NCBI GenBank assembly: GCA_023418925.1
Contig: JAEZYS010000006.1
Span: 62,001 to 126,000, forward strand
Direction: 5' to 3'
DNA from: Bacillota bacterium
Lineage (GTDB): Bacteria > Bacillota > Clostridia > Oscillospirales > Ruminococcaceae
DNA: 64,000 nt
Under the pieces are notes generated by a model. The model saw only the letters and a list, made by a program, of their open reading frames with translations. It had not been told where the DNA came from and did no database searches. This document shows, one piece after another, positions 1 to 8,568 of the stretch (positions are counted from its first letter, which is position 1; every line of letters starts with the position of its first letter). The position numbers were made by a program, and so were the translations under genes.

Positions 1-220
1 CAGGAAATAAATTTTTAAACATAGCGGTTATAACTGCCTTTTCACAACCGCTTCTTACTATATCCTTGGAGGTTCTATGCCCCAGGACTGCGTTTATTCC
101 ATTTATCAGTATTGATTTACCTGCACCTGTTTCTCCCGTAAATACATTGAAATTGTCCGAAAACGGAATAACAGCTTCTTCAATCAATGCAAGATCAGCT
201 ATATAAAGTTCACTTAACAT
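1..220 (-). CDS. recN: DNA repair protein RecN (N-terminal part, cut by window edge)
   Basis: Only the first 73 residues are present because the frame runs off the left edge. The protein starts MLSELYIADLALIEEA and carries Walker A GETGAGKS at residues 29-36, the usual start of RecN, an SMC-like ATPase that handles DNA double-strand breaks before recombination. An AAAGGTGAG ribosome site lies between the argR stop and this ATG. It is the last visible gene of a long minus-strand run, directly after argR, and argR-recN adjacency is common in Firmicutes. The Walker B and coiled-coil parts lie outside the window. The identification rests on the N-terminus and the context. Confidence 0.9.
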   Translation of the reverse strand, partial: MLSELYIADLALIEEAVIPFSDNFNVFTGETGAGKSILINGINAVLGHRTSKDIVRSGCEKAVITAMFKNLFP

Positions 221-237
221 TATTTAACTCACCTTTA

Positions 238-681
238 TCATTTTAATAATAAGTTATTCATTGTTTCTGAAAACCAATCTGCTTTTTCCTCTGACTTCAT
301 TAATACAAATATTGTATCATCACCTGCTATGGTTCCCAATATTTCACTGTAATTTATTTTATCAAGTATAGCACAGGCTGCCATAGCCATTCCTGTATGG
401 CACTTCAATACAACCATATTCATACCAAAGTCAACTGATATAACCGAGTCAATAAACATCTGAGGAAATACTGGAAGGGAATTATCAGGTACTACATATC
501 TGTAATTCTTATCATCATCGTAATCTTTAAATAGTTTTAACTCCCTGATATCTCTTGAAAGAGTTGCCTGCGTTACTTCAATACCCTGCTTTGACAGAAG
601 TTCCTTAAGAAGCTCCTGAGTATCAACAATATTATTTCTGATTATGTCAATTATCTTCTCATGCCGTTCCTTTTTCATCAT
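238..681 (-). CDS. argR: Arginine repressor ArgR
   Basis: A 147-residue protein of normal ArgR length. The N-terminal winged helix-turn-helix (about residues 1-75) includes TQATLSRDIRELKLFK, the DNA-recognition segment. The C-terminal oligomerisation and arginine-binding domain contains GTIAGDDTIFVLM with the Asp pair that binds arginine. ArgR is a hexameric regulator that represses arginine synthesis and may activate its breakdown. Two ATGs lie in tandem; AGGGG sits 4 nt before the first and 7 nt before the second, so the second (678) may be the real start. It lies 1 nt from the end of nadK, so it is probably co-transcribed with nadK, tlyA and dxs upstream and recN downstream. No ARG box was sought exhaustively. 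Confidence 0.93.
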   Translation of the reverse strand: MMKKERHEKIIDIIRNNIVDTQELLKELLSKQGIEVTQATLSRDIRELKLFKDYDDDKNYRYVVPDNSLPVFPQMFIDSVISVDFGMNMVVLKCHTGMAMAACAILDKINYSEILGTIAGDDTIFVLMKSEEKADWFSETMNNLLLK

Positions 682-682
682 G

Positions 683-1540
683 CTACCCCTTAATAGAATT
701 CATAAGTTTATTGTTTACAGCATCAAAAAAAGAATTATTCTTCATATCAATCAGATTTAAAACTTTATCTGATTTTGATATTGTAAGGATCTGATCACCG
801 GAAAGACTTATTCTTTCCTTTCCATCTACGATAAATACAACATCATCTTCCTGAACTGACGTATAAGTAAGCTTAAGTTCATTGTTATCTGAAAATATTG
901 TAGGTCTTGAACATAACGATTGCGGACAGATTGGTGTAAGTTGAATACACTTCATTGTCGGTTCAACGATAGGTCCTCCGGCTGACAGAGCATATGCTGT
1001 AGAGCCTGTAGGTGTAGAAAAAACTACTCCGTCTGCCCTGATTGAACTTACAAGTTTATTTCCAGTGTAAACACTGTAGTCTGTCAGTTTTGAATAGGGT
1101 CTTGAAATAACTATATCATTAAGTGCAGAATAAACTTCTTTTTTTCCGTCTGAAGTTACTAATGCATCAAGCATCATTCTTTCATGAATGGAATAATCAC
1201 CGTCAATGAGCCTTGAAAGACTTTCAAGCTCATCAATTTCAAGTGAAGCCATAAAGCCTATTCTTCCCGTGTTAATACCCATAAGCGGTTTATTATATGC
1301 AGACGCATATCTTCCAGCCTTTAAAATTGTTCCATCACCGCCAATAGCAATTATGATGTCTGCATTAGCAGAAATTTCATTAACGTCTCCGTAATTTATA
1401 AAATTCTTGCAGTCAAACTCATGTATATTGTTCTTATCAGTGTATATATCACATTTCAGATTTTTAAGAATGTCACATGTTTTCAACGCTGCTGAAAGAG
1501 CATTTTTCTTTTTAAAATTCGGCATCAGGACAATACGCAT
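683..1540 (-). CDS. nadK: NAD kinase
   Basis: A 285-residue ATP-NAD kinase that makes NADP from NAD in the cytoplasm. Diagnostic motifs are IAIGGDGT (GGDGT at residues 67-71), GINTGRIGFMA, and DGVVFSTPTGSTAYALSAGG, the conserved NAD-binding segment; QLTPICPQSL follows as in the family. Length and motif order are normal, with nothing missing. GAGGTGAAGTA precedes the ATG. The gene starts 4 nt after the tlyA stop and ends 1 nt before argR, so it belongs to the same operon. The order tlyA-nadK-argR-recN is widely conserved in Clostridia and supports the call. Confidence 0.95.
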   Translation of the reverse strand: MRIVLMPNFKKKNALSAALKTCDILKNLKCDIYTDKNNIHEFDCKNFINYGDVNEISANADIIIAIGGDGTILKAGRYASAYNKPLMGINTGRIGFMASLEIDELESLSRLIDGDYSIHERMMLDALVTSDGKKEVYSALNDIVISRPYSKLTDYSVYTGNKLVSSIRADGVVFSTPTGSTAYALSAGGPIVEPTMKCIQLTPICPQSLCSRPTIFSDNNELKLTYTSVQEDDVVFIVDGKERISLSGDQILTISKSDKVLNLIDMKNNSFFDAVNNKLMNSIKG

Positions 1541-1544
1541 TACT

Positions 1545-2363
1545 TCACCTCTTCTTATTCAAACTGCAAAATGCTTGATTAACTATATCTTCAACCGGAT
1601 AATTAACTGCATATGCTTCATCAGCCTTAGATGGCTTAGACGACTTTGAAATGTACAACAGATATTCTATATTTCCATGTCCACCTGAAACAGGAGAAAA
1701 ATCAAGCCCACAAACAGACAATTTATTTATACCAGCACATAGAATAATCTCATTAATAACCCTTATATGTGCTTTCCTGTCTTTCACAATGCCGTTCTTG
1801 CCAATACAAGCTTTTCCTGCTTCAAACTGTGGCTTAATTAACAATACACTATGTCCGTTTTCTGATAATAAATCAGAAACTTTTGGAATTATATGTTTCA
1901 ATGATACAAAGGAAACATCCACAGATATAAAATCTATTTTCTCATTAAAAAAGTCACTTTTTACATTGACTATATTTGTCTTCTCAAGGTTTACAACTCT
2001 GCTATCATTTATCAAAGAAAAATCAAGCTGGCCGTGTCCGACATCAACAGCATATACCTTTACAGCACCGTTCTGTAGCATACAATCAGTAAAGCCACCT
2101 GTAGAAGCGCCAATATCAATACAAAACTTATTGTTGAGTTCTATTTTAAAACAATCAAGCGCCTTTTCAAGCTTCAGACCGCCTCGTCCCACATATTTGA
2201 GCTGGTCACAGGTTACTTTTACATTATCACTTTCACTAACTTCAAAGGATGGTTTCTCTGCGATATGATCATTAACTGTAACATAACCGTTTTTAATATA
2301 TTCTTTTGCTCTTTCACGGCTTTTTATCAAGCCTGACTGAACAGTATAAATATCAAGCCTCAC
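1545..2363 (-). CDS. tlyA: TlyA-family rRNA (cytidine-2'-O)-methyltransferase
   Basis: 272 residues: an S4 RNA-binding domain at about 1-60, then an FtsJ/RrmJ-like methyltransferase. The SAM site is CIDIGASTGGFTD (residues 81-93), followed by VYAVDVGHGQLD, DFISVDVSFVSL and LLIKPQFEAGK, matching the K-D-K arrangement of the family. TlyA homologues methylate 16S and 23S rRNA, and the activity confers capreomycin sensitivity in mycobacteria; some shorter homologues act only on 16S rRNA. The start is GTG at 2363, supported by TAGGAG seven bases upstream. It lies between dxs and nadK with short gaps. Which rRNA site is modified here cannot be read from the sequence. Confidence 0.92.
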   Translation of the reverse strand: MRLDIYTVQSGLIKSRERAKEYIKNGYVTVNDHIAEKPSFEVSESDNVKVTCDQLKYVGRGGLKLEKALDCFKIELNNKFCIDIGASTGGFTDCMLQNGAVKVYAVDVGHGQLDFSLINDSRVVNLEKTNIVNVKSDFFNEKIDFISVDVSFVSLKHIIPKVSDLLSENGHSVLLIKPQFEAGKACIGKNGIVKDRKAHIRVINEIILCAGINKLSVCGLDFSPVSGGHGNIEYLLYISKSSKPSKADEAYAVNYPVEDIVNQAFCSLNKKR

Positions 2364-2373
2364 CGTTTTTCTC

Positions 2374-4206
2374 CTATGGTTTATTAACTATTCTTTTAAC
2401 AGAATCACAATCCAAACTATATTTTTTAAGAGCAGAACAAACATCAGACTGACTTACAAAGTCATTAATTGCGTGTATTTCAGTCGATCCTGTGAAATCA
2501 AGTTTATTAAGTAAGCAAACAAAATGTTCACTTATTCCGCCGTATTCATAACCTTCTTCAAAGAATATAATCTTTTCATAACTAAGACATATCTGAGCGG
2601 CCTCATCAGAAATAGGAAATATTTTAATCAGCTTTAAAACATCAGCATGGATATTTTTCTTACCTTCAATTATTTTATGTGTTATTCTACCATAAGAAAC
2701 TATCAATTCATGTTTATTTTTACCTGTATACTCATATTCAGATGAATATGTTTCCTTTTCCAAGCCATCGCTGCCCTTCGGATACCTGACAGCTACAACA
2801 CCTTTACAACTATAAAGAGCCTCTTTCAGACTACTCTTAAGTTCTCCATATGATGACGGAGAATAGATTGTTATACCTGGAACTGATGTCAGCATAGGAA
2901 CATCAAAAATACCCTGATGTGTTTCCCCATCCTCACCAACTATTCCTGCACGGTCTATGCATAAAACTACATGAAGCTTTGAAATAGAAAGATCATGTAT
3001 TATCTGGTCATAAGCTCTCTGCAAAAAGCTTGAGTAAATACACACCACAGGAATAAAGCCTTCAGAAGCAAGTCCTCCTGCAAATGTAACAGCATGCTGT
3101 TCAGCTATTCCTACATCAAAAAAACGCTCAGGATGCCTCTCTGCAAAGAACTGCAAACCTGTTCCATATTTCATTGCAGCAGTAATTGCACATATTTTAT
3201 CATCAAATTCCGATAATCTCAGCAATTCCCTTCCAAAAACAGCAGAATAACTGTCATCTGAAATAATTTCAGGATTACTGCACTTTTCAATCGGAGATAA
3301 TCCATGAAAAGCACCTGGATTTTTTTCAGCAGGTCTGTATCCCTTGCCTTTAATTGTATTTACATGAATAAATACAGGCTTGTTAAGGCTTTTTGCCGCT
3401 GTAAGCACTTCCTCAAGTTCTTTTATGTTATGACCATCTACTGGGCCAAGATATACAAATCCAAGATCTTCAAACATAGTTGTACGGTACAACGCCCACT
3501 TTACAACAGATTTTGATGAAACAAGAAATTTTTTCAGTGACTGACCTACAACTGGAGTTTTATCAAGCGCATTCTCAACACTATGTTTTGCATTAAGATA
3601 TTTTTGATTTGCTCTTATTGAAGTCAGATATTTCGCAAGAGCACCTACATTTTTAGATATAGACATGTCATTATGATTAAGTATTACAATAATATTATCA
3701 TTGCTCTTGCCAGCGTTGTTAAGACCCTCATAAGCCATTCCGCCTGTAAATGCACCATCTCCGATTATTGCAATAGCATGATGATTATCACCTTTGAGTT
3801 TCATTGCTTTTGCAAAACCACATGCTGCTGAAATAGATGTGCTACTGTGTCCGCTTATAAAGGCATCATGTTCAGATTCTGAAGGACGTGTAAAACCAGA
3901 CAGCCCGTTTTCTTTTCTCAATGTTGAAAAACGCGAAAATCGTCCAGTAAGGATTTTATGAGTATATGCCTGATGACCAACATCCCATATAACCTTATCT
4001 CTTGGAGAATCAAAAATCCTGTGTATAGCAACAGAAAGCTCAACTGTTCCAAGATTTGAGCTTAGATGACCGCCGTTTTTCAGTACTGTAGTTATCAGTT
4101 CTTTTCTGATTTCACGGCATAAATCTTCACATTGCTTTACTGAAAGCTTTTTTAAGTCTCCTGGAAGTCTGAGGTCACAAAGACTTACTCTTTTTTTATA
4201 GCTCAT
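2374..4206 (-). CDS. dxs: 1-deoxy-D-xylulose-5-phosphate synthase
   Basis: About 610 residues. A thiamine diphosphate enzyme that condenses pyruvate and glyceraldehyde 3-phosphate, the first step of the MEP isoprenoid pathway. Visible motifs are NGGHLSSNLG, VIWDVGHQAYTHKILTGR, IGDGAFTGGMAYEGLNNAG (the ThDP/Mg site) and DVGIAEQHAVTFAGGLA in the transketolase pyrimidine-binding domain. The longest frame begins at TTG 4224, inside the preceding gene; ATG 4206, giving MSYKKRVSLCDL, is the better start although neither has a strong ribosome site, so translational coupling is likely. ispA, which uses the pathway's products, lies two genes upstream. Confidence 0.95.
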   Translation of the reverse strand: MSYKKRVSLCDLRLPGDLKKLSVKQCEDLCREIRKELITTVLKNGGHLSSNLGTVELSVAIHRIFDSPRDKVIWDVGHQAYTHKILTGRFSRFSTLRKENGLSGFTRPSESEHDAFISGHSSTSISAACGFAKAMKLKGDNHHAIAIIGDGAFTGGMAYEGLNNAGKSNDNIIVILNHNDMSISKNVGALAKYLTSIRANQKYLNAKHSVENALDKTPVVGQSLKKFLVSSKSVVKWALYRTTMFEDLGFVYLGPVDGHNIKELEEVLTAAKSLNKPVFIHVNTIKGKGYRPAEKNPGAFHGLSPIEKCSNPEIISDDSYSAVFGRELLRLSEFDDKICAITAAMKYGTGLQFFAERHPERFFDVGIAEQHAVTFAGGLASEGFIPVVCIYSSFLQRAYDQIIHDLSISKLHVVLCIDRAGIVGEDGETHQGIFDVPMLTSVPGITIYSPSSYGELKSSLKEALYSCKGVVAVRYPKGSDGLEKETYSSEYEYTGKNKHELIVSYGRITHKIIEGKKNIHADVLKLIKIFPISDEAAQICLSYEKIIFFEEGYEYGGISEHFVCLLNKLDFTGSTEIHAINDFVSQSDVCSALKKYSLDCDSVKRIVNKP

Positions 4207-4210
4207 TTTA

Positions 4211-4681
4211 TCACATCGGCACAATCAATGCAATTAAAATACCTAAAAGTGCCCCTCCTAAAACTTCAAATGGAGTATGACCAAGATACTCTTTAAGTTC
4301 TTTTCTCTTTGGATCAAAATCCTTTATTTTGCATAATTCGAATGCAGTTTCTGGATTCGTAAACAGCTTGTTCATCCTGTTTAACTCACGGGCATGAAGT
4401 CCTGCTGCACGCCGTACACCCATTGCATCATACATTACAATCATTGCAACAAGAAACATTACTGCAAATTCGGACGAACCCATACCACATGTTCTCAAAA
4501 CTGCTATTGTAGCAGAGCATACCAACGAAGAATGTGAACTAGGCATTCCACCAGCTCCGAATAATCTTTCAATTCTGAATTTCTTATTCAGAAAATAGTA
4601 TAAAAAAGTTTTGATTATCTGCGCAACTGTCCAAGATAAAACAGCCGAAACTAAAATGTAGTTATATTCAAGTTTGTTCAT
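4211..4681 (-). CDS. Divergent PAP2 family membrane protein (DUF212, YuiD-like)
   Basis: 156 residues with several hydrophobic segments (about 10-30, 55-90 and 135-156). The motifs GGMPSSHSSLV and MYDAMGVRRAAGLHARELN are typical of the DUF212 / acid phosphatase-VanZ-related family, distant relatives of PAP2 lipid phosphatases. The SSH motif corresponds to the central part of a PAP2 active site, so a role on a phospholipid or isoprenoid phosphate is plausible but unproven. It sits between ispA and dxs, a position compatible with polyprenyl phosphate metabolism. Its stop overlaps the extended 5' end of dxs, suggesting translational coupling. The family is confident; the substrate is unknown. 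Confidence 0.8.
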   Translation of the reverse strand: MNKLEYNYILVSAVLSWTVAQIIKTFLYYFLNKKFRIERLFGAGGMPSSHSSLVCSATIAVLRTCGMGSSEFAVMFLVAMIVMYDAMGVRRAAGLHARELNRMNKLFTNPETAFELCKIKDFDPKRKELKEYLGHTPFEVLGGALLGILIALIVPM

Positions 4682-4694
4682 TATTTCACAATCC

Positions 4695-5588
4695 TTATTT
4701 TTTTCTAGTCAGCATTTTCTTAGTAAGTTCAATCATAAATCCGCAATATTCAAAATCAGATAAAGATTCAATTGCTTTGTTTGTATATTCTTCTGCATCT
4801 TTTTCTGCATTTTTTACTCCAACCAGTTCCGTATAAGTATTTTTATTGTGCTTTTTATCGCTTCCAACAGGCTTACCAAGTTTTTCAGTTTCACCCATAA
4901 TATCAAGTATATCATCAATAATCTGAAATGCAATACCCAGATTTTCTGCATACATTCTTGCTGCAAGCAGTCTATCTTCTGCACCAGCAGTGATACAACC
5001 CATTTCACATGAAGCTGACAGCAATCCACCCGTTTTAAGCAGATACATTTTCTTTATAGCTTCCTTACTCATATCCATACTATTACCAATATCGATAACC
5101 TGTCCTCCTATCATTCCTGATATTCCGACATTTTTTGAAAGAATTGACATCGCCTTTACTTTTATATCTGAACTAATATTATTATCGTTACAGATAATTT
5201 CAAATGCATAATTTTCAAGAGCATCACCTGCAAGAAGTGCAATAGCCTCTCCAAATTGTTTATGGCATGATGGGCGCCCTCTGCGAAAATTATCATCATC
5301 CATGCAAGGAAGGTCATCATGAATAAGTGAGAAGGTATGAATCATCTCTATAGCACAGGCACAGGATAGAGCTTTCGTTTCTTCTCCACCGCACATCCTG
5401 TTAAACTCCATTACAAGAACTGGGCGTATCCTTTTACCCCCTGCTGATATAGCATACCACATTGCATCTATAACTTTACTTTGCAGACTATTTTCAGAAG
5501 TACTTAAAGATTCAAAATATCTTTCTAATTCGGTATTCACCAGTTCAGCATAATACTTAAGTCTGGATTCAAACTCACTATTCATCAT
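4695..5588 (-). CDS. ispA: Polyprenyl (farnesyl/geranylgeranyl) diphosphate synthase
   Basis: About 297 residues. It elongates dimethylallyl diphosphate with isopentenyl diphosphate to C15-C20 products. The first Asp-rich motif is HDDLPCMDDDNFRRGRPSCH, with two residues between the Asp pairs in the usual bacterial FPP synthase style. The second is QIIDDILDIMG, followed by EKLGKPVGSDKKHNKNTY. An upstream in-frame extension to 5627 lies inside xseB and is not expected in the family. The start is taken at the tandem ATG 5588/5585, which overlaps the xseB stop (TAGTAATGATGAATAG), a sign of coupled translation. Chain length (C15 or C20) cannot be fixed from sequence alone. Confidence 0.93.
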   Translation of the reverse strand: MMNSEFESRLKYYAELVNTELERYFESLSTSENSLQSKVIDAMWYAISAGGKRIRPVLVMEFNRMCGGEETKALSCACAIEMIHTFSLIHDDLPCMDDDNFRRGRPSCHKQFGEAIALLAGDALENYAFEIICNDNNISSDIKVKAMSILSKNVGISGMIGGQVIDIGNSMDMSKEAIKKMYLLKTGGLLSASCEMGCITAGAEDRLLAARMYAENLGIAFQIIDDILDIMGETEKLGKPVGSDKKHNKNTYTELVGVKNAEKDAEEYTNKAIESLSDFEYCGFMIELTKKMLTRKK

Positions 5589-5760
5589 TACTACCCGAAG
5601 AAGAAATCTTCTGCTGAGCCTCATCAAGCTGTTTTTTACAATTGTTTAATATACTCAGTCCCTCCTGATATAATTCAACTGAATTATCCAGATCAATCTC
5701 ACCTTGTGTCAAGGACGAAATTATCTCTTCTATTCTATTCATATTCTGCTCAAAATTCAT
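5578..5760 (-). CDS. xseB: Exodeoxyribonuclease VII small subunit
   Basis: 60 residues from the chosen start MNFEQNMNRIEEIIS, which matches the normal XseB N-terminus. A 10-residue extension to ATG 5790 is possible: a G-rich ribosome site abuts that ATG, while GAGGAG lies 13 nt before ATG 5760. Conserved features are IEEIISSLTQGEIDLDNSVELYQEG and the coiled-coil C-terminus; the last residues are Ser-rich. XseB wraps the large subunit XseA in the single-strand-specific nuclease ExoVII. It lies between xseA and ispA as in most Firmicutes, with a gap of about 110 nt after xseA and an 11-nt overlap into ispA. Confidence 0.88.
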   Translation of the reverse strand: MNFEQNMNRIEEIISSLTQGEIDLDNSVELYQEGLSILNNCKKQLDEAQQKISSSGSNDE

Positions 5761-5870
5761 ATTTATGATTATGCTCCTCAAAGGAAGCATTCCCCCCTTT
5801 TTAACGTTCTGGGCAATTTTACTTAATAAAGATATATATAAACTTATAACAACAAATATATGTTCATACT

Positions 5871-7055
5871 TTATATAATTATAGCATCAACAGAACCATC
5901 TGACATATTTATTTTAACTAAATCATCTTTTTTAAGATCTCCAGATGTCTGTATTCTCTTGTTATCCTTGTAAATCACAGCATATCCGCTAGATATTATT
6001 CTTATTGGGTTAAGCTTTTCCAGAACTTCCGCTTTTTTAACAAAGTCATTATACTTATTCATCATGACATTGTTAATAGCAGTATCAAGTTTCTGTTTGT
6101 TACTTGAACATATCTGGATATATAATGCTATTTTCGCCTTTGGTGAATGCTTGTCCAGTAGCTCATAACGTGAATTAAGCTTATTATATAAACATTCAAT
6201 ATAATTCTGCTCTGAAATTATAAGATTTCTCCTATATTCTTCAAGCTTATTATACAAGACATTCATATCCGGAACAGCAAGTTCTGCTGCTGCAGATGGC
6301 GTTGGCGCTCTCAGATCTGAAACAAAATCACATAATGTTGTATCTGTTTCATGTCCGACTGCAGAAATAACAGGTGTATTGCAGAAAAATATTGTCCTTA
6401 CAACACTTTCACTATTGAAACACATAAGGTCCTCAAAAGAACCTCCGCCTCTTGCAACTATAATAATATCACAATAGCTTTCATCAGAAGATGTTATGGC
6501 TTCACATAATGACTGCGGAGCTTTTTCTCCCTGAACAATTGCAGGAAATATCAAAACCTCTGCAATAGGATATCTTCTGCTTAAAATATTTAGTATATCC
6601 TGTAATGCTGCCCCCTGTTCAGATGTAACTACTGCAATTCTTGACGGGTATGCAGGAAGAGGTTTCTTATACTGTTCATCAAACAATCCCTCTTCTGCTA
6701 ATCTTTTTTTAAGCTGTTCAACAGCTGTAAACAAAGCACCAATTCCATCAGGCTGAATGTCATTTACATAAAGCTGGTATAAACCATCACGCTCAAAAAC
6801 TTGTACTGAAGCAGAAACAATAACACTCATTCCATTGTATGGAATGAAATTAAGTCTTGATGCAAAACTGTTAAACATAATAGCTTTTACAGAGCTTTCG
6901 TTATCCTTTACGGTAAAATACAAATGCCCCGTTTTTGCATGATTCGTAAAGTTGGATATTTCACCTCTTAAAAGAACTCGCTTTAAATTATTGTCCTCTT
7001 TTATCTTAAAGGAAATATATCTATTCAACTGTGAAACAGTTAATATACTGCTCAT
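5871..7055 (-). CDS. xseA: Exodeoxyribonuclease VII large subunit
   Basis: 394 residues. The N-terminal OB-fold has LLRGEISNFTNHAKTGHLYFTVKD; the nuclease domain holds AVVTSEQGAALQDILNILSRR, RGGGSFEDLMCFNSE and the signature PVISAVGHETDTTLCDFVSD followed by LRAPTPSAAAEL. The helical C-terminal part ends in the usual GYAVIYKD segment. It is the catalytic subunit of ExoVII, which cuts single-stranded DNA from both ends in a metal-independent way. AAGGAG lies 6 nt before the ATG, and the first four bases overlap the stop of the TsaD-like gene (ATGA). It forms a unit with xseB and nusB. Length is slightly below that of E. coli XseA (about 450) but typical of clostridia. Confidence 0.95.
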   Translation of the reverse strand: MSSILTVSQLNRYISFKIKEDNNLKRVLLRGEISNFTNHAKTGHLYFTVKDNESSVKAIMFNSFASRLNFIPYNGMSVIVSASVQVFERDGLYQLYVNDIQPDGIGALFTAVEQLKKRLAEEGLFDEQYKKPLPAYPSRIAVVTSEQGAALQDILNILSRRYPIAEVLIFPAIVQGEKAPQSLCEAITSSDESYCDIIIVARGGGSFEDLMCFNSESVVRTIFFCNTPVISAVGHETDTTLCDFVSDLRAPTPSAAAELAVPDMNVLYNKLEEYRRNLIISEQNYIECLYNKLNSRYELLDKHSPKAKIALYIQICSSNKQKLDTAINNVMMNKYNDFVKKAEVLEKLNPIRIISSGYAVIYKDNKRIQTSGDLKKDDLVKINMSDGSVDAIII

Positions 7056-7993
7056 TCAATACTCCTTAAATATGCATAAATAGCTGTCCCTACAGCATTA
7101 TCACATGAAAATTCAGGTAAAGCAAAATAAATGTTGTCAAATTCCTCCATTAAGTTGTTCCTGATAAATTTATTTGACATTACCCCTCCTGCAAAGACAC
7201 AGGGAAGCTCGCCATATTTATCCTTTGCTGAAATAAACATACTTCTTACAGCAGCGTATATATAAGTCAGACAATACTTAGCTATATCGAAATGTTCCAT
7301 TCCATCCTGAAGCATTTTCCTGCATTGATTTTCTATACCTGATAAACAACAGTTACCGTCTTTCAGCACAGGCTTTATCTTATAAATACTGTTACTCTTT
7401 TCAGCAAGCTTTTCAAGTTCTTTTCCACAAGGAAACTTCATGCCAAGCATAACACCAACCCTGTCAACAGCCTGCCCGGCTTTCAGATCAAGGGATGTTC
7501 CTGTTTCTGTCAAGGTTAAAATGTTTTCTTTGGATGGTCCAGCTGAAAGACAATCAGTAGTTCCCCCGCTTACATGAAAAGCAATGAACCTTTCTCTAAT
7601 CAAATTAAGCTTATCCGAAGAATAAAGTGCGGCAAGAACATGTCCAACCTGATGCGATGTCTTATATATTTTTTTCTTCAATATAGCAGACAAAATTTCA
7701 GCTAATCCAGAACCGCAGGTAAAGCAGGGCATATATGAACCCTCGATATTTCTGGGACTCACAGACACACCTATTCCATCAATCTTTGAACAATCAATAT
7801 CACCTAACAATTCTTTTACCAACTCAGGTAACTGCTGTGTATGATGGAATACAGCGTCACTCTGACGCAGACCAAGCTGTCCTTCCTTTACAGGAAGTAA
7901 CTTTTTGCATTGTATGACAGAATTATCATCAGAATCATATACTGCAAGTGAAGTTGTATAATTGCTTGTGTCAATTCCAAGAAACAATGGCAT
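7052..7993 (-). CDS. TsaD/Kae1-like paralogue (peptidase M22 superfamily)
   Basis: 313 residues of the ASKHA-fold M22 family: FLGIDTSNYTTSLAVYD at the start, HHTQQLPELV, KTSHQVGHVLAALYSS, FHVSGGTTDCL, and FAGGVMSNKFIRNNL near the end. The HxxxH pair that binds metal in TsaD is present as HQVGH. The flanking sequence differs from classic TsaD, which usually reads H(M/L)EGH and has a longer C-terminus, and clostridial genomes usually carry a separate true tsaD. So this is best called a TsaD-like paralogue of unknown role, perhaps regulatory or in tRNA t6A assembly. The gene sits between nusB (1-nt overlap, TAATG) and xseA (4-nt overlap), so it is tightly coupled in the operon. Confidence 0.75.
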   Translation of the reverse strand: MPLFLGIDTSNYTTSLAVYDSDDNSVIQCKKLLPVKEGQLGLRQSDAVFHHTQQLPELVKELLGDIDCSKIDGIGVSVSPRNIEGSYMPCFTCGSGLAEILSAILKKKIYKTSHQVGHVLAALYSSDKLNLIRERFIAFHVSGGTTDCLSAGPSKENILTLTETGTSLDLKAGQAVDRVGVMLGMKFPCGKELEKLAEKSNSIYKIKPVLKDGNCCLSGIENQCRKMLQDGMEHFDIAKYCLTYIYAAVRSMFISAKDKYGELPCVFAGGVMSNKFIRNNLMEEFDNIYFALPEFSCDNAVGTAIYAYLRSIE

Positions 7994-8403
7994 TACTCAA
8001 CAGCCTCTCTGCTTCTTGAAAATGCGCCAAGTACTCCGTTTACAAACTGAACATCAGTATCAAAAGAGTACTTCTTTGATAGGATAACAGCTTCACTGAT
8101 TGCAACATTAACAGGAACTTTATCATCATATATGATTTCATATATAGCAATTCTGAGTAAAGCAAGACTTACCTTAGGAATTCTGGAAAGCTGCCTTTTT
8201 TCACTATATTTTGCAATAATCTCATCAAGCTCAGAGCCTTTGTTGTTTACATTTATAAACAACTGCTTTGCAACATTATTTATTTCAAAAATATCCGCTT
8301 CAAGAGCAATATCAATAATTTCTTCAACAGAATCATCATTCAACAGTTTCTCAAAAGTCAGTAAAAATGCTGATTCCCTCACTTCACTTCTTTTCATTTT
8401 CAT
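7993..8403 (-). CDS. nusB: Transcription antitermination factor NusB
   Basis: About 136 residues from ATG 8403 or 8397 (MKMKRSEVRESAF); the upstream extension to 8454 lacks family support, and AAAGGA lies 3 nt before the first and 9 nt before the second ATG. Typical NusB features are KRSEVRESAFLLTFE at the N-terminus, LSRIPKVSLALLRIAIYEI in the middle and DDKVPVNVAISEAVILSKKY with FVNGVLGAF at the end. NusB binds boxA RNA with NusE/S10 and prevents premature termination in rRNA operons. It follows asp23, from which it is separated by a terminator, and heads the xseA-xseB-ispA-dxs run. A perfect 9-bp hairpin lies in its leader. Confidence 0.94.
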   Translation of the reverse strand: MKMKRSEVRESAFLLTFEKLLNDDSVEEIIDIALEADIFEINNVAKQLFINVNNKGSELDEIIAKYSEKRQLSRIPKVSLALLRIAIYEIIYDDKVPVNVAISEAVILSKKYSFDTDVQFVNGVLGAFSRSREAVE

Positions 8404-8459
8404 CCGTCCTTTCCGAACTGTGCAATTTCGCAAAAAAATATTTACGAAAAACAAAGTCC

Positions 8460-8486
8460 ATAGTCTGATATTATTTTTCAGACTAT
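8460..8486 (-). other. Perfect hairpin in the nusB leader
   Basis: ATAGTCTGA and its exact complement TCAGACTAT are separated by 9 AT-rich bases. On the minus strand it lies about 57 nt upstream of the nusB start and downstream of the asp23 terminator. No U-run follows, so it is not a clear terminator; it could act in the 5' leader. Function unknown. Confidence 0.4.
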
Positions 8487-8532
8487 CTATAAACTTATAA
8501 ATTCAAAAACCACTTAAACTATATTATACCGC

Positions 8533-8567
8533 AGAAAAGCAAGCCCCCTTGCAGAGAGCCTGCTTTA
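8533..8567 (-). terminator. Rho-independent terminator after asp23
   Basis: On the minus strand AAAGCAGGCT pairs with GGCTTGCTTTT (one G-U pair) around a GC-rich loop and ends in a U-run. It begins 2 nt after the asp23 stop and separates asp23 from nusB. Confidence 0.75.
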
Positions 8568-8568
8568 A

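Noticed and set aside
1651..2268. Plus-strand 205-codon frame opposite tlyA
   Set aside because: A shadow of tlyA: no ribosome site, Ser/Thr/Pro-rich antisense composition, and tlyA is clearly real.
4207..4224. TTG start of dxs at 4224
   Set aside because: No ribosome site, and the extra residues do not match the family; ATG 4206 is better.
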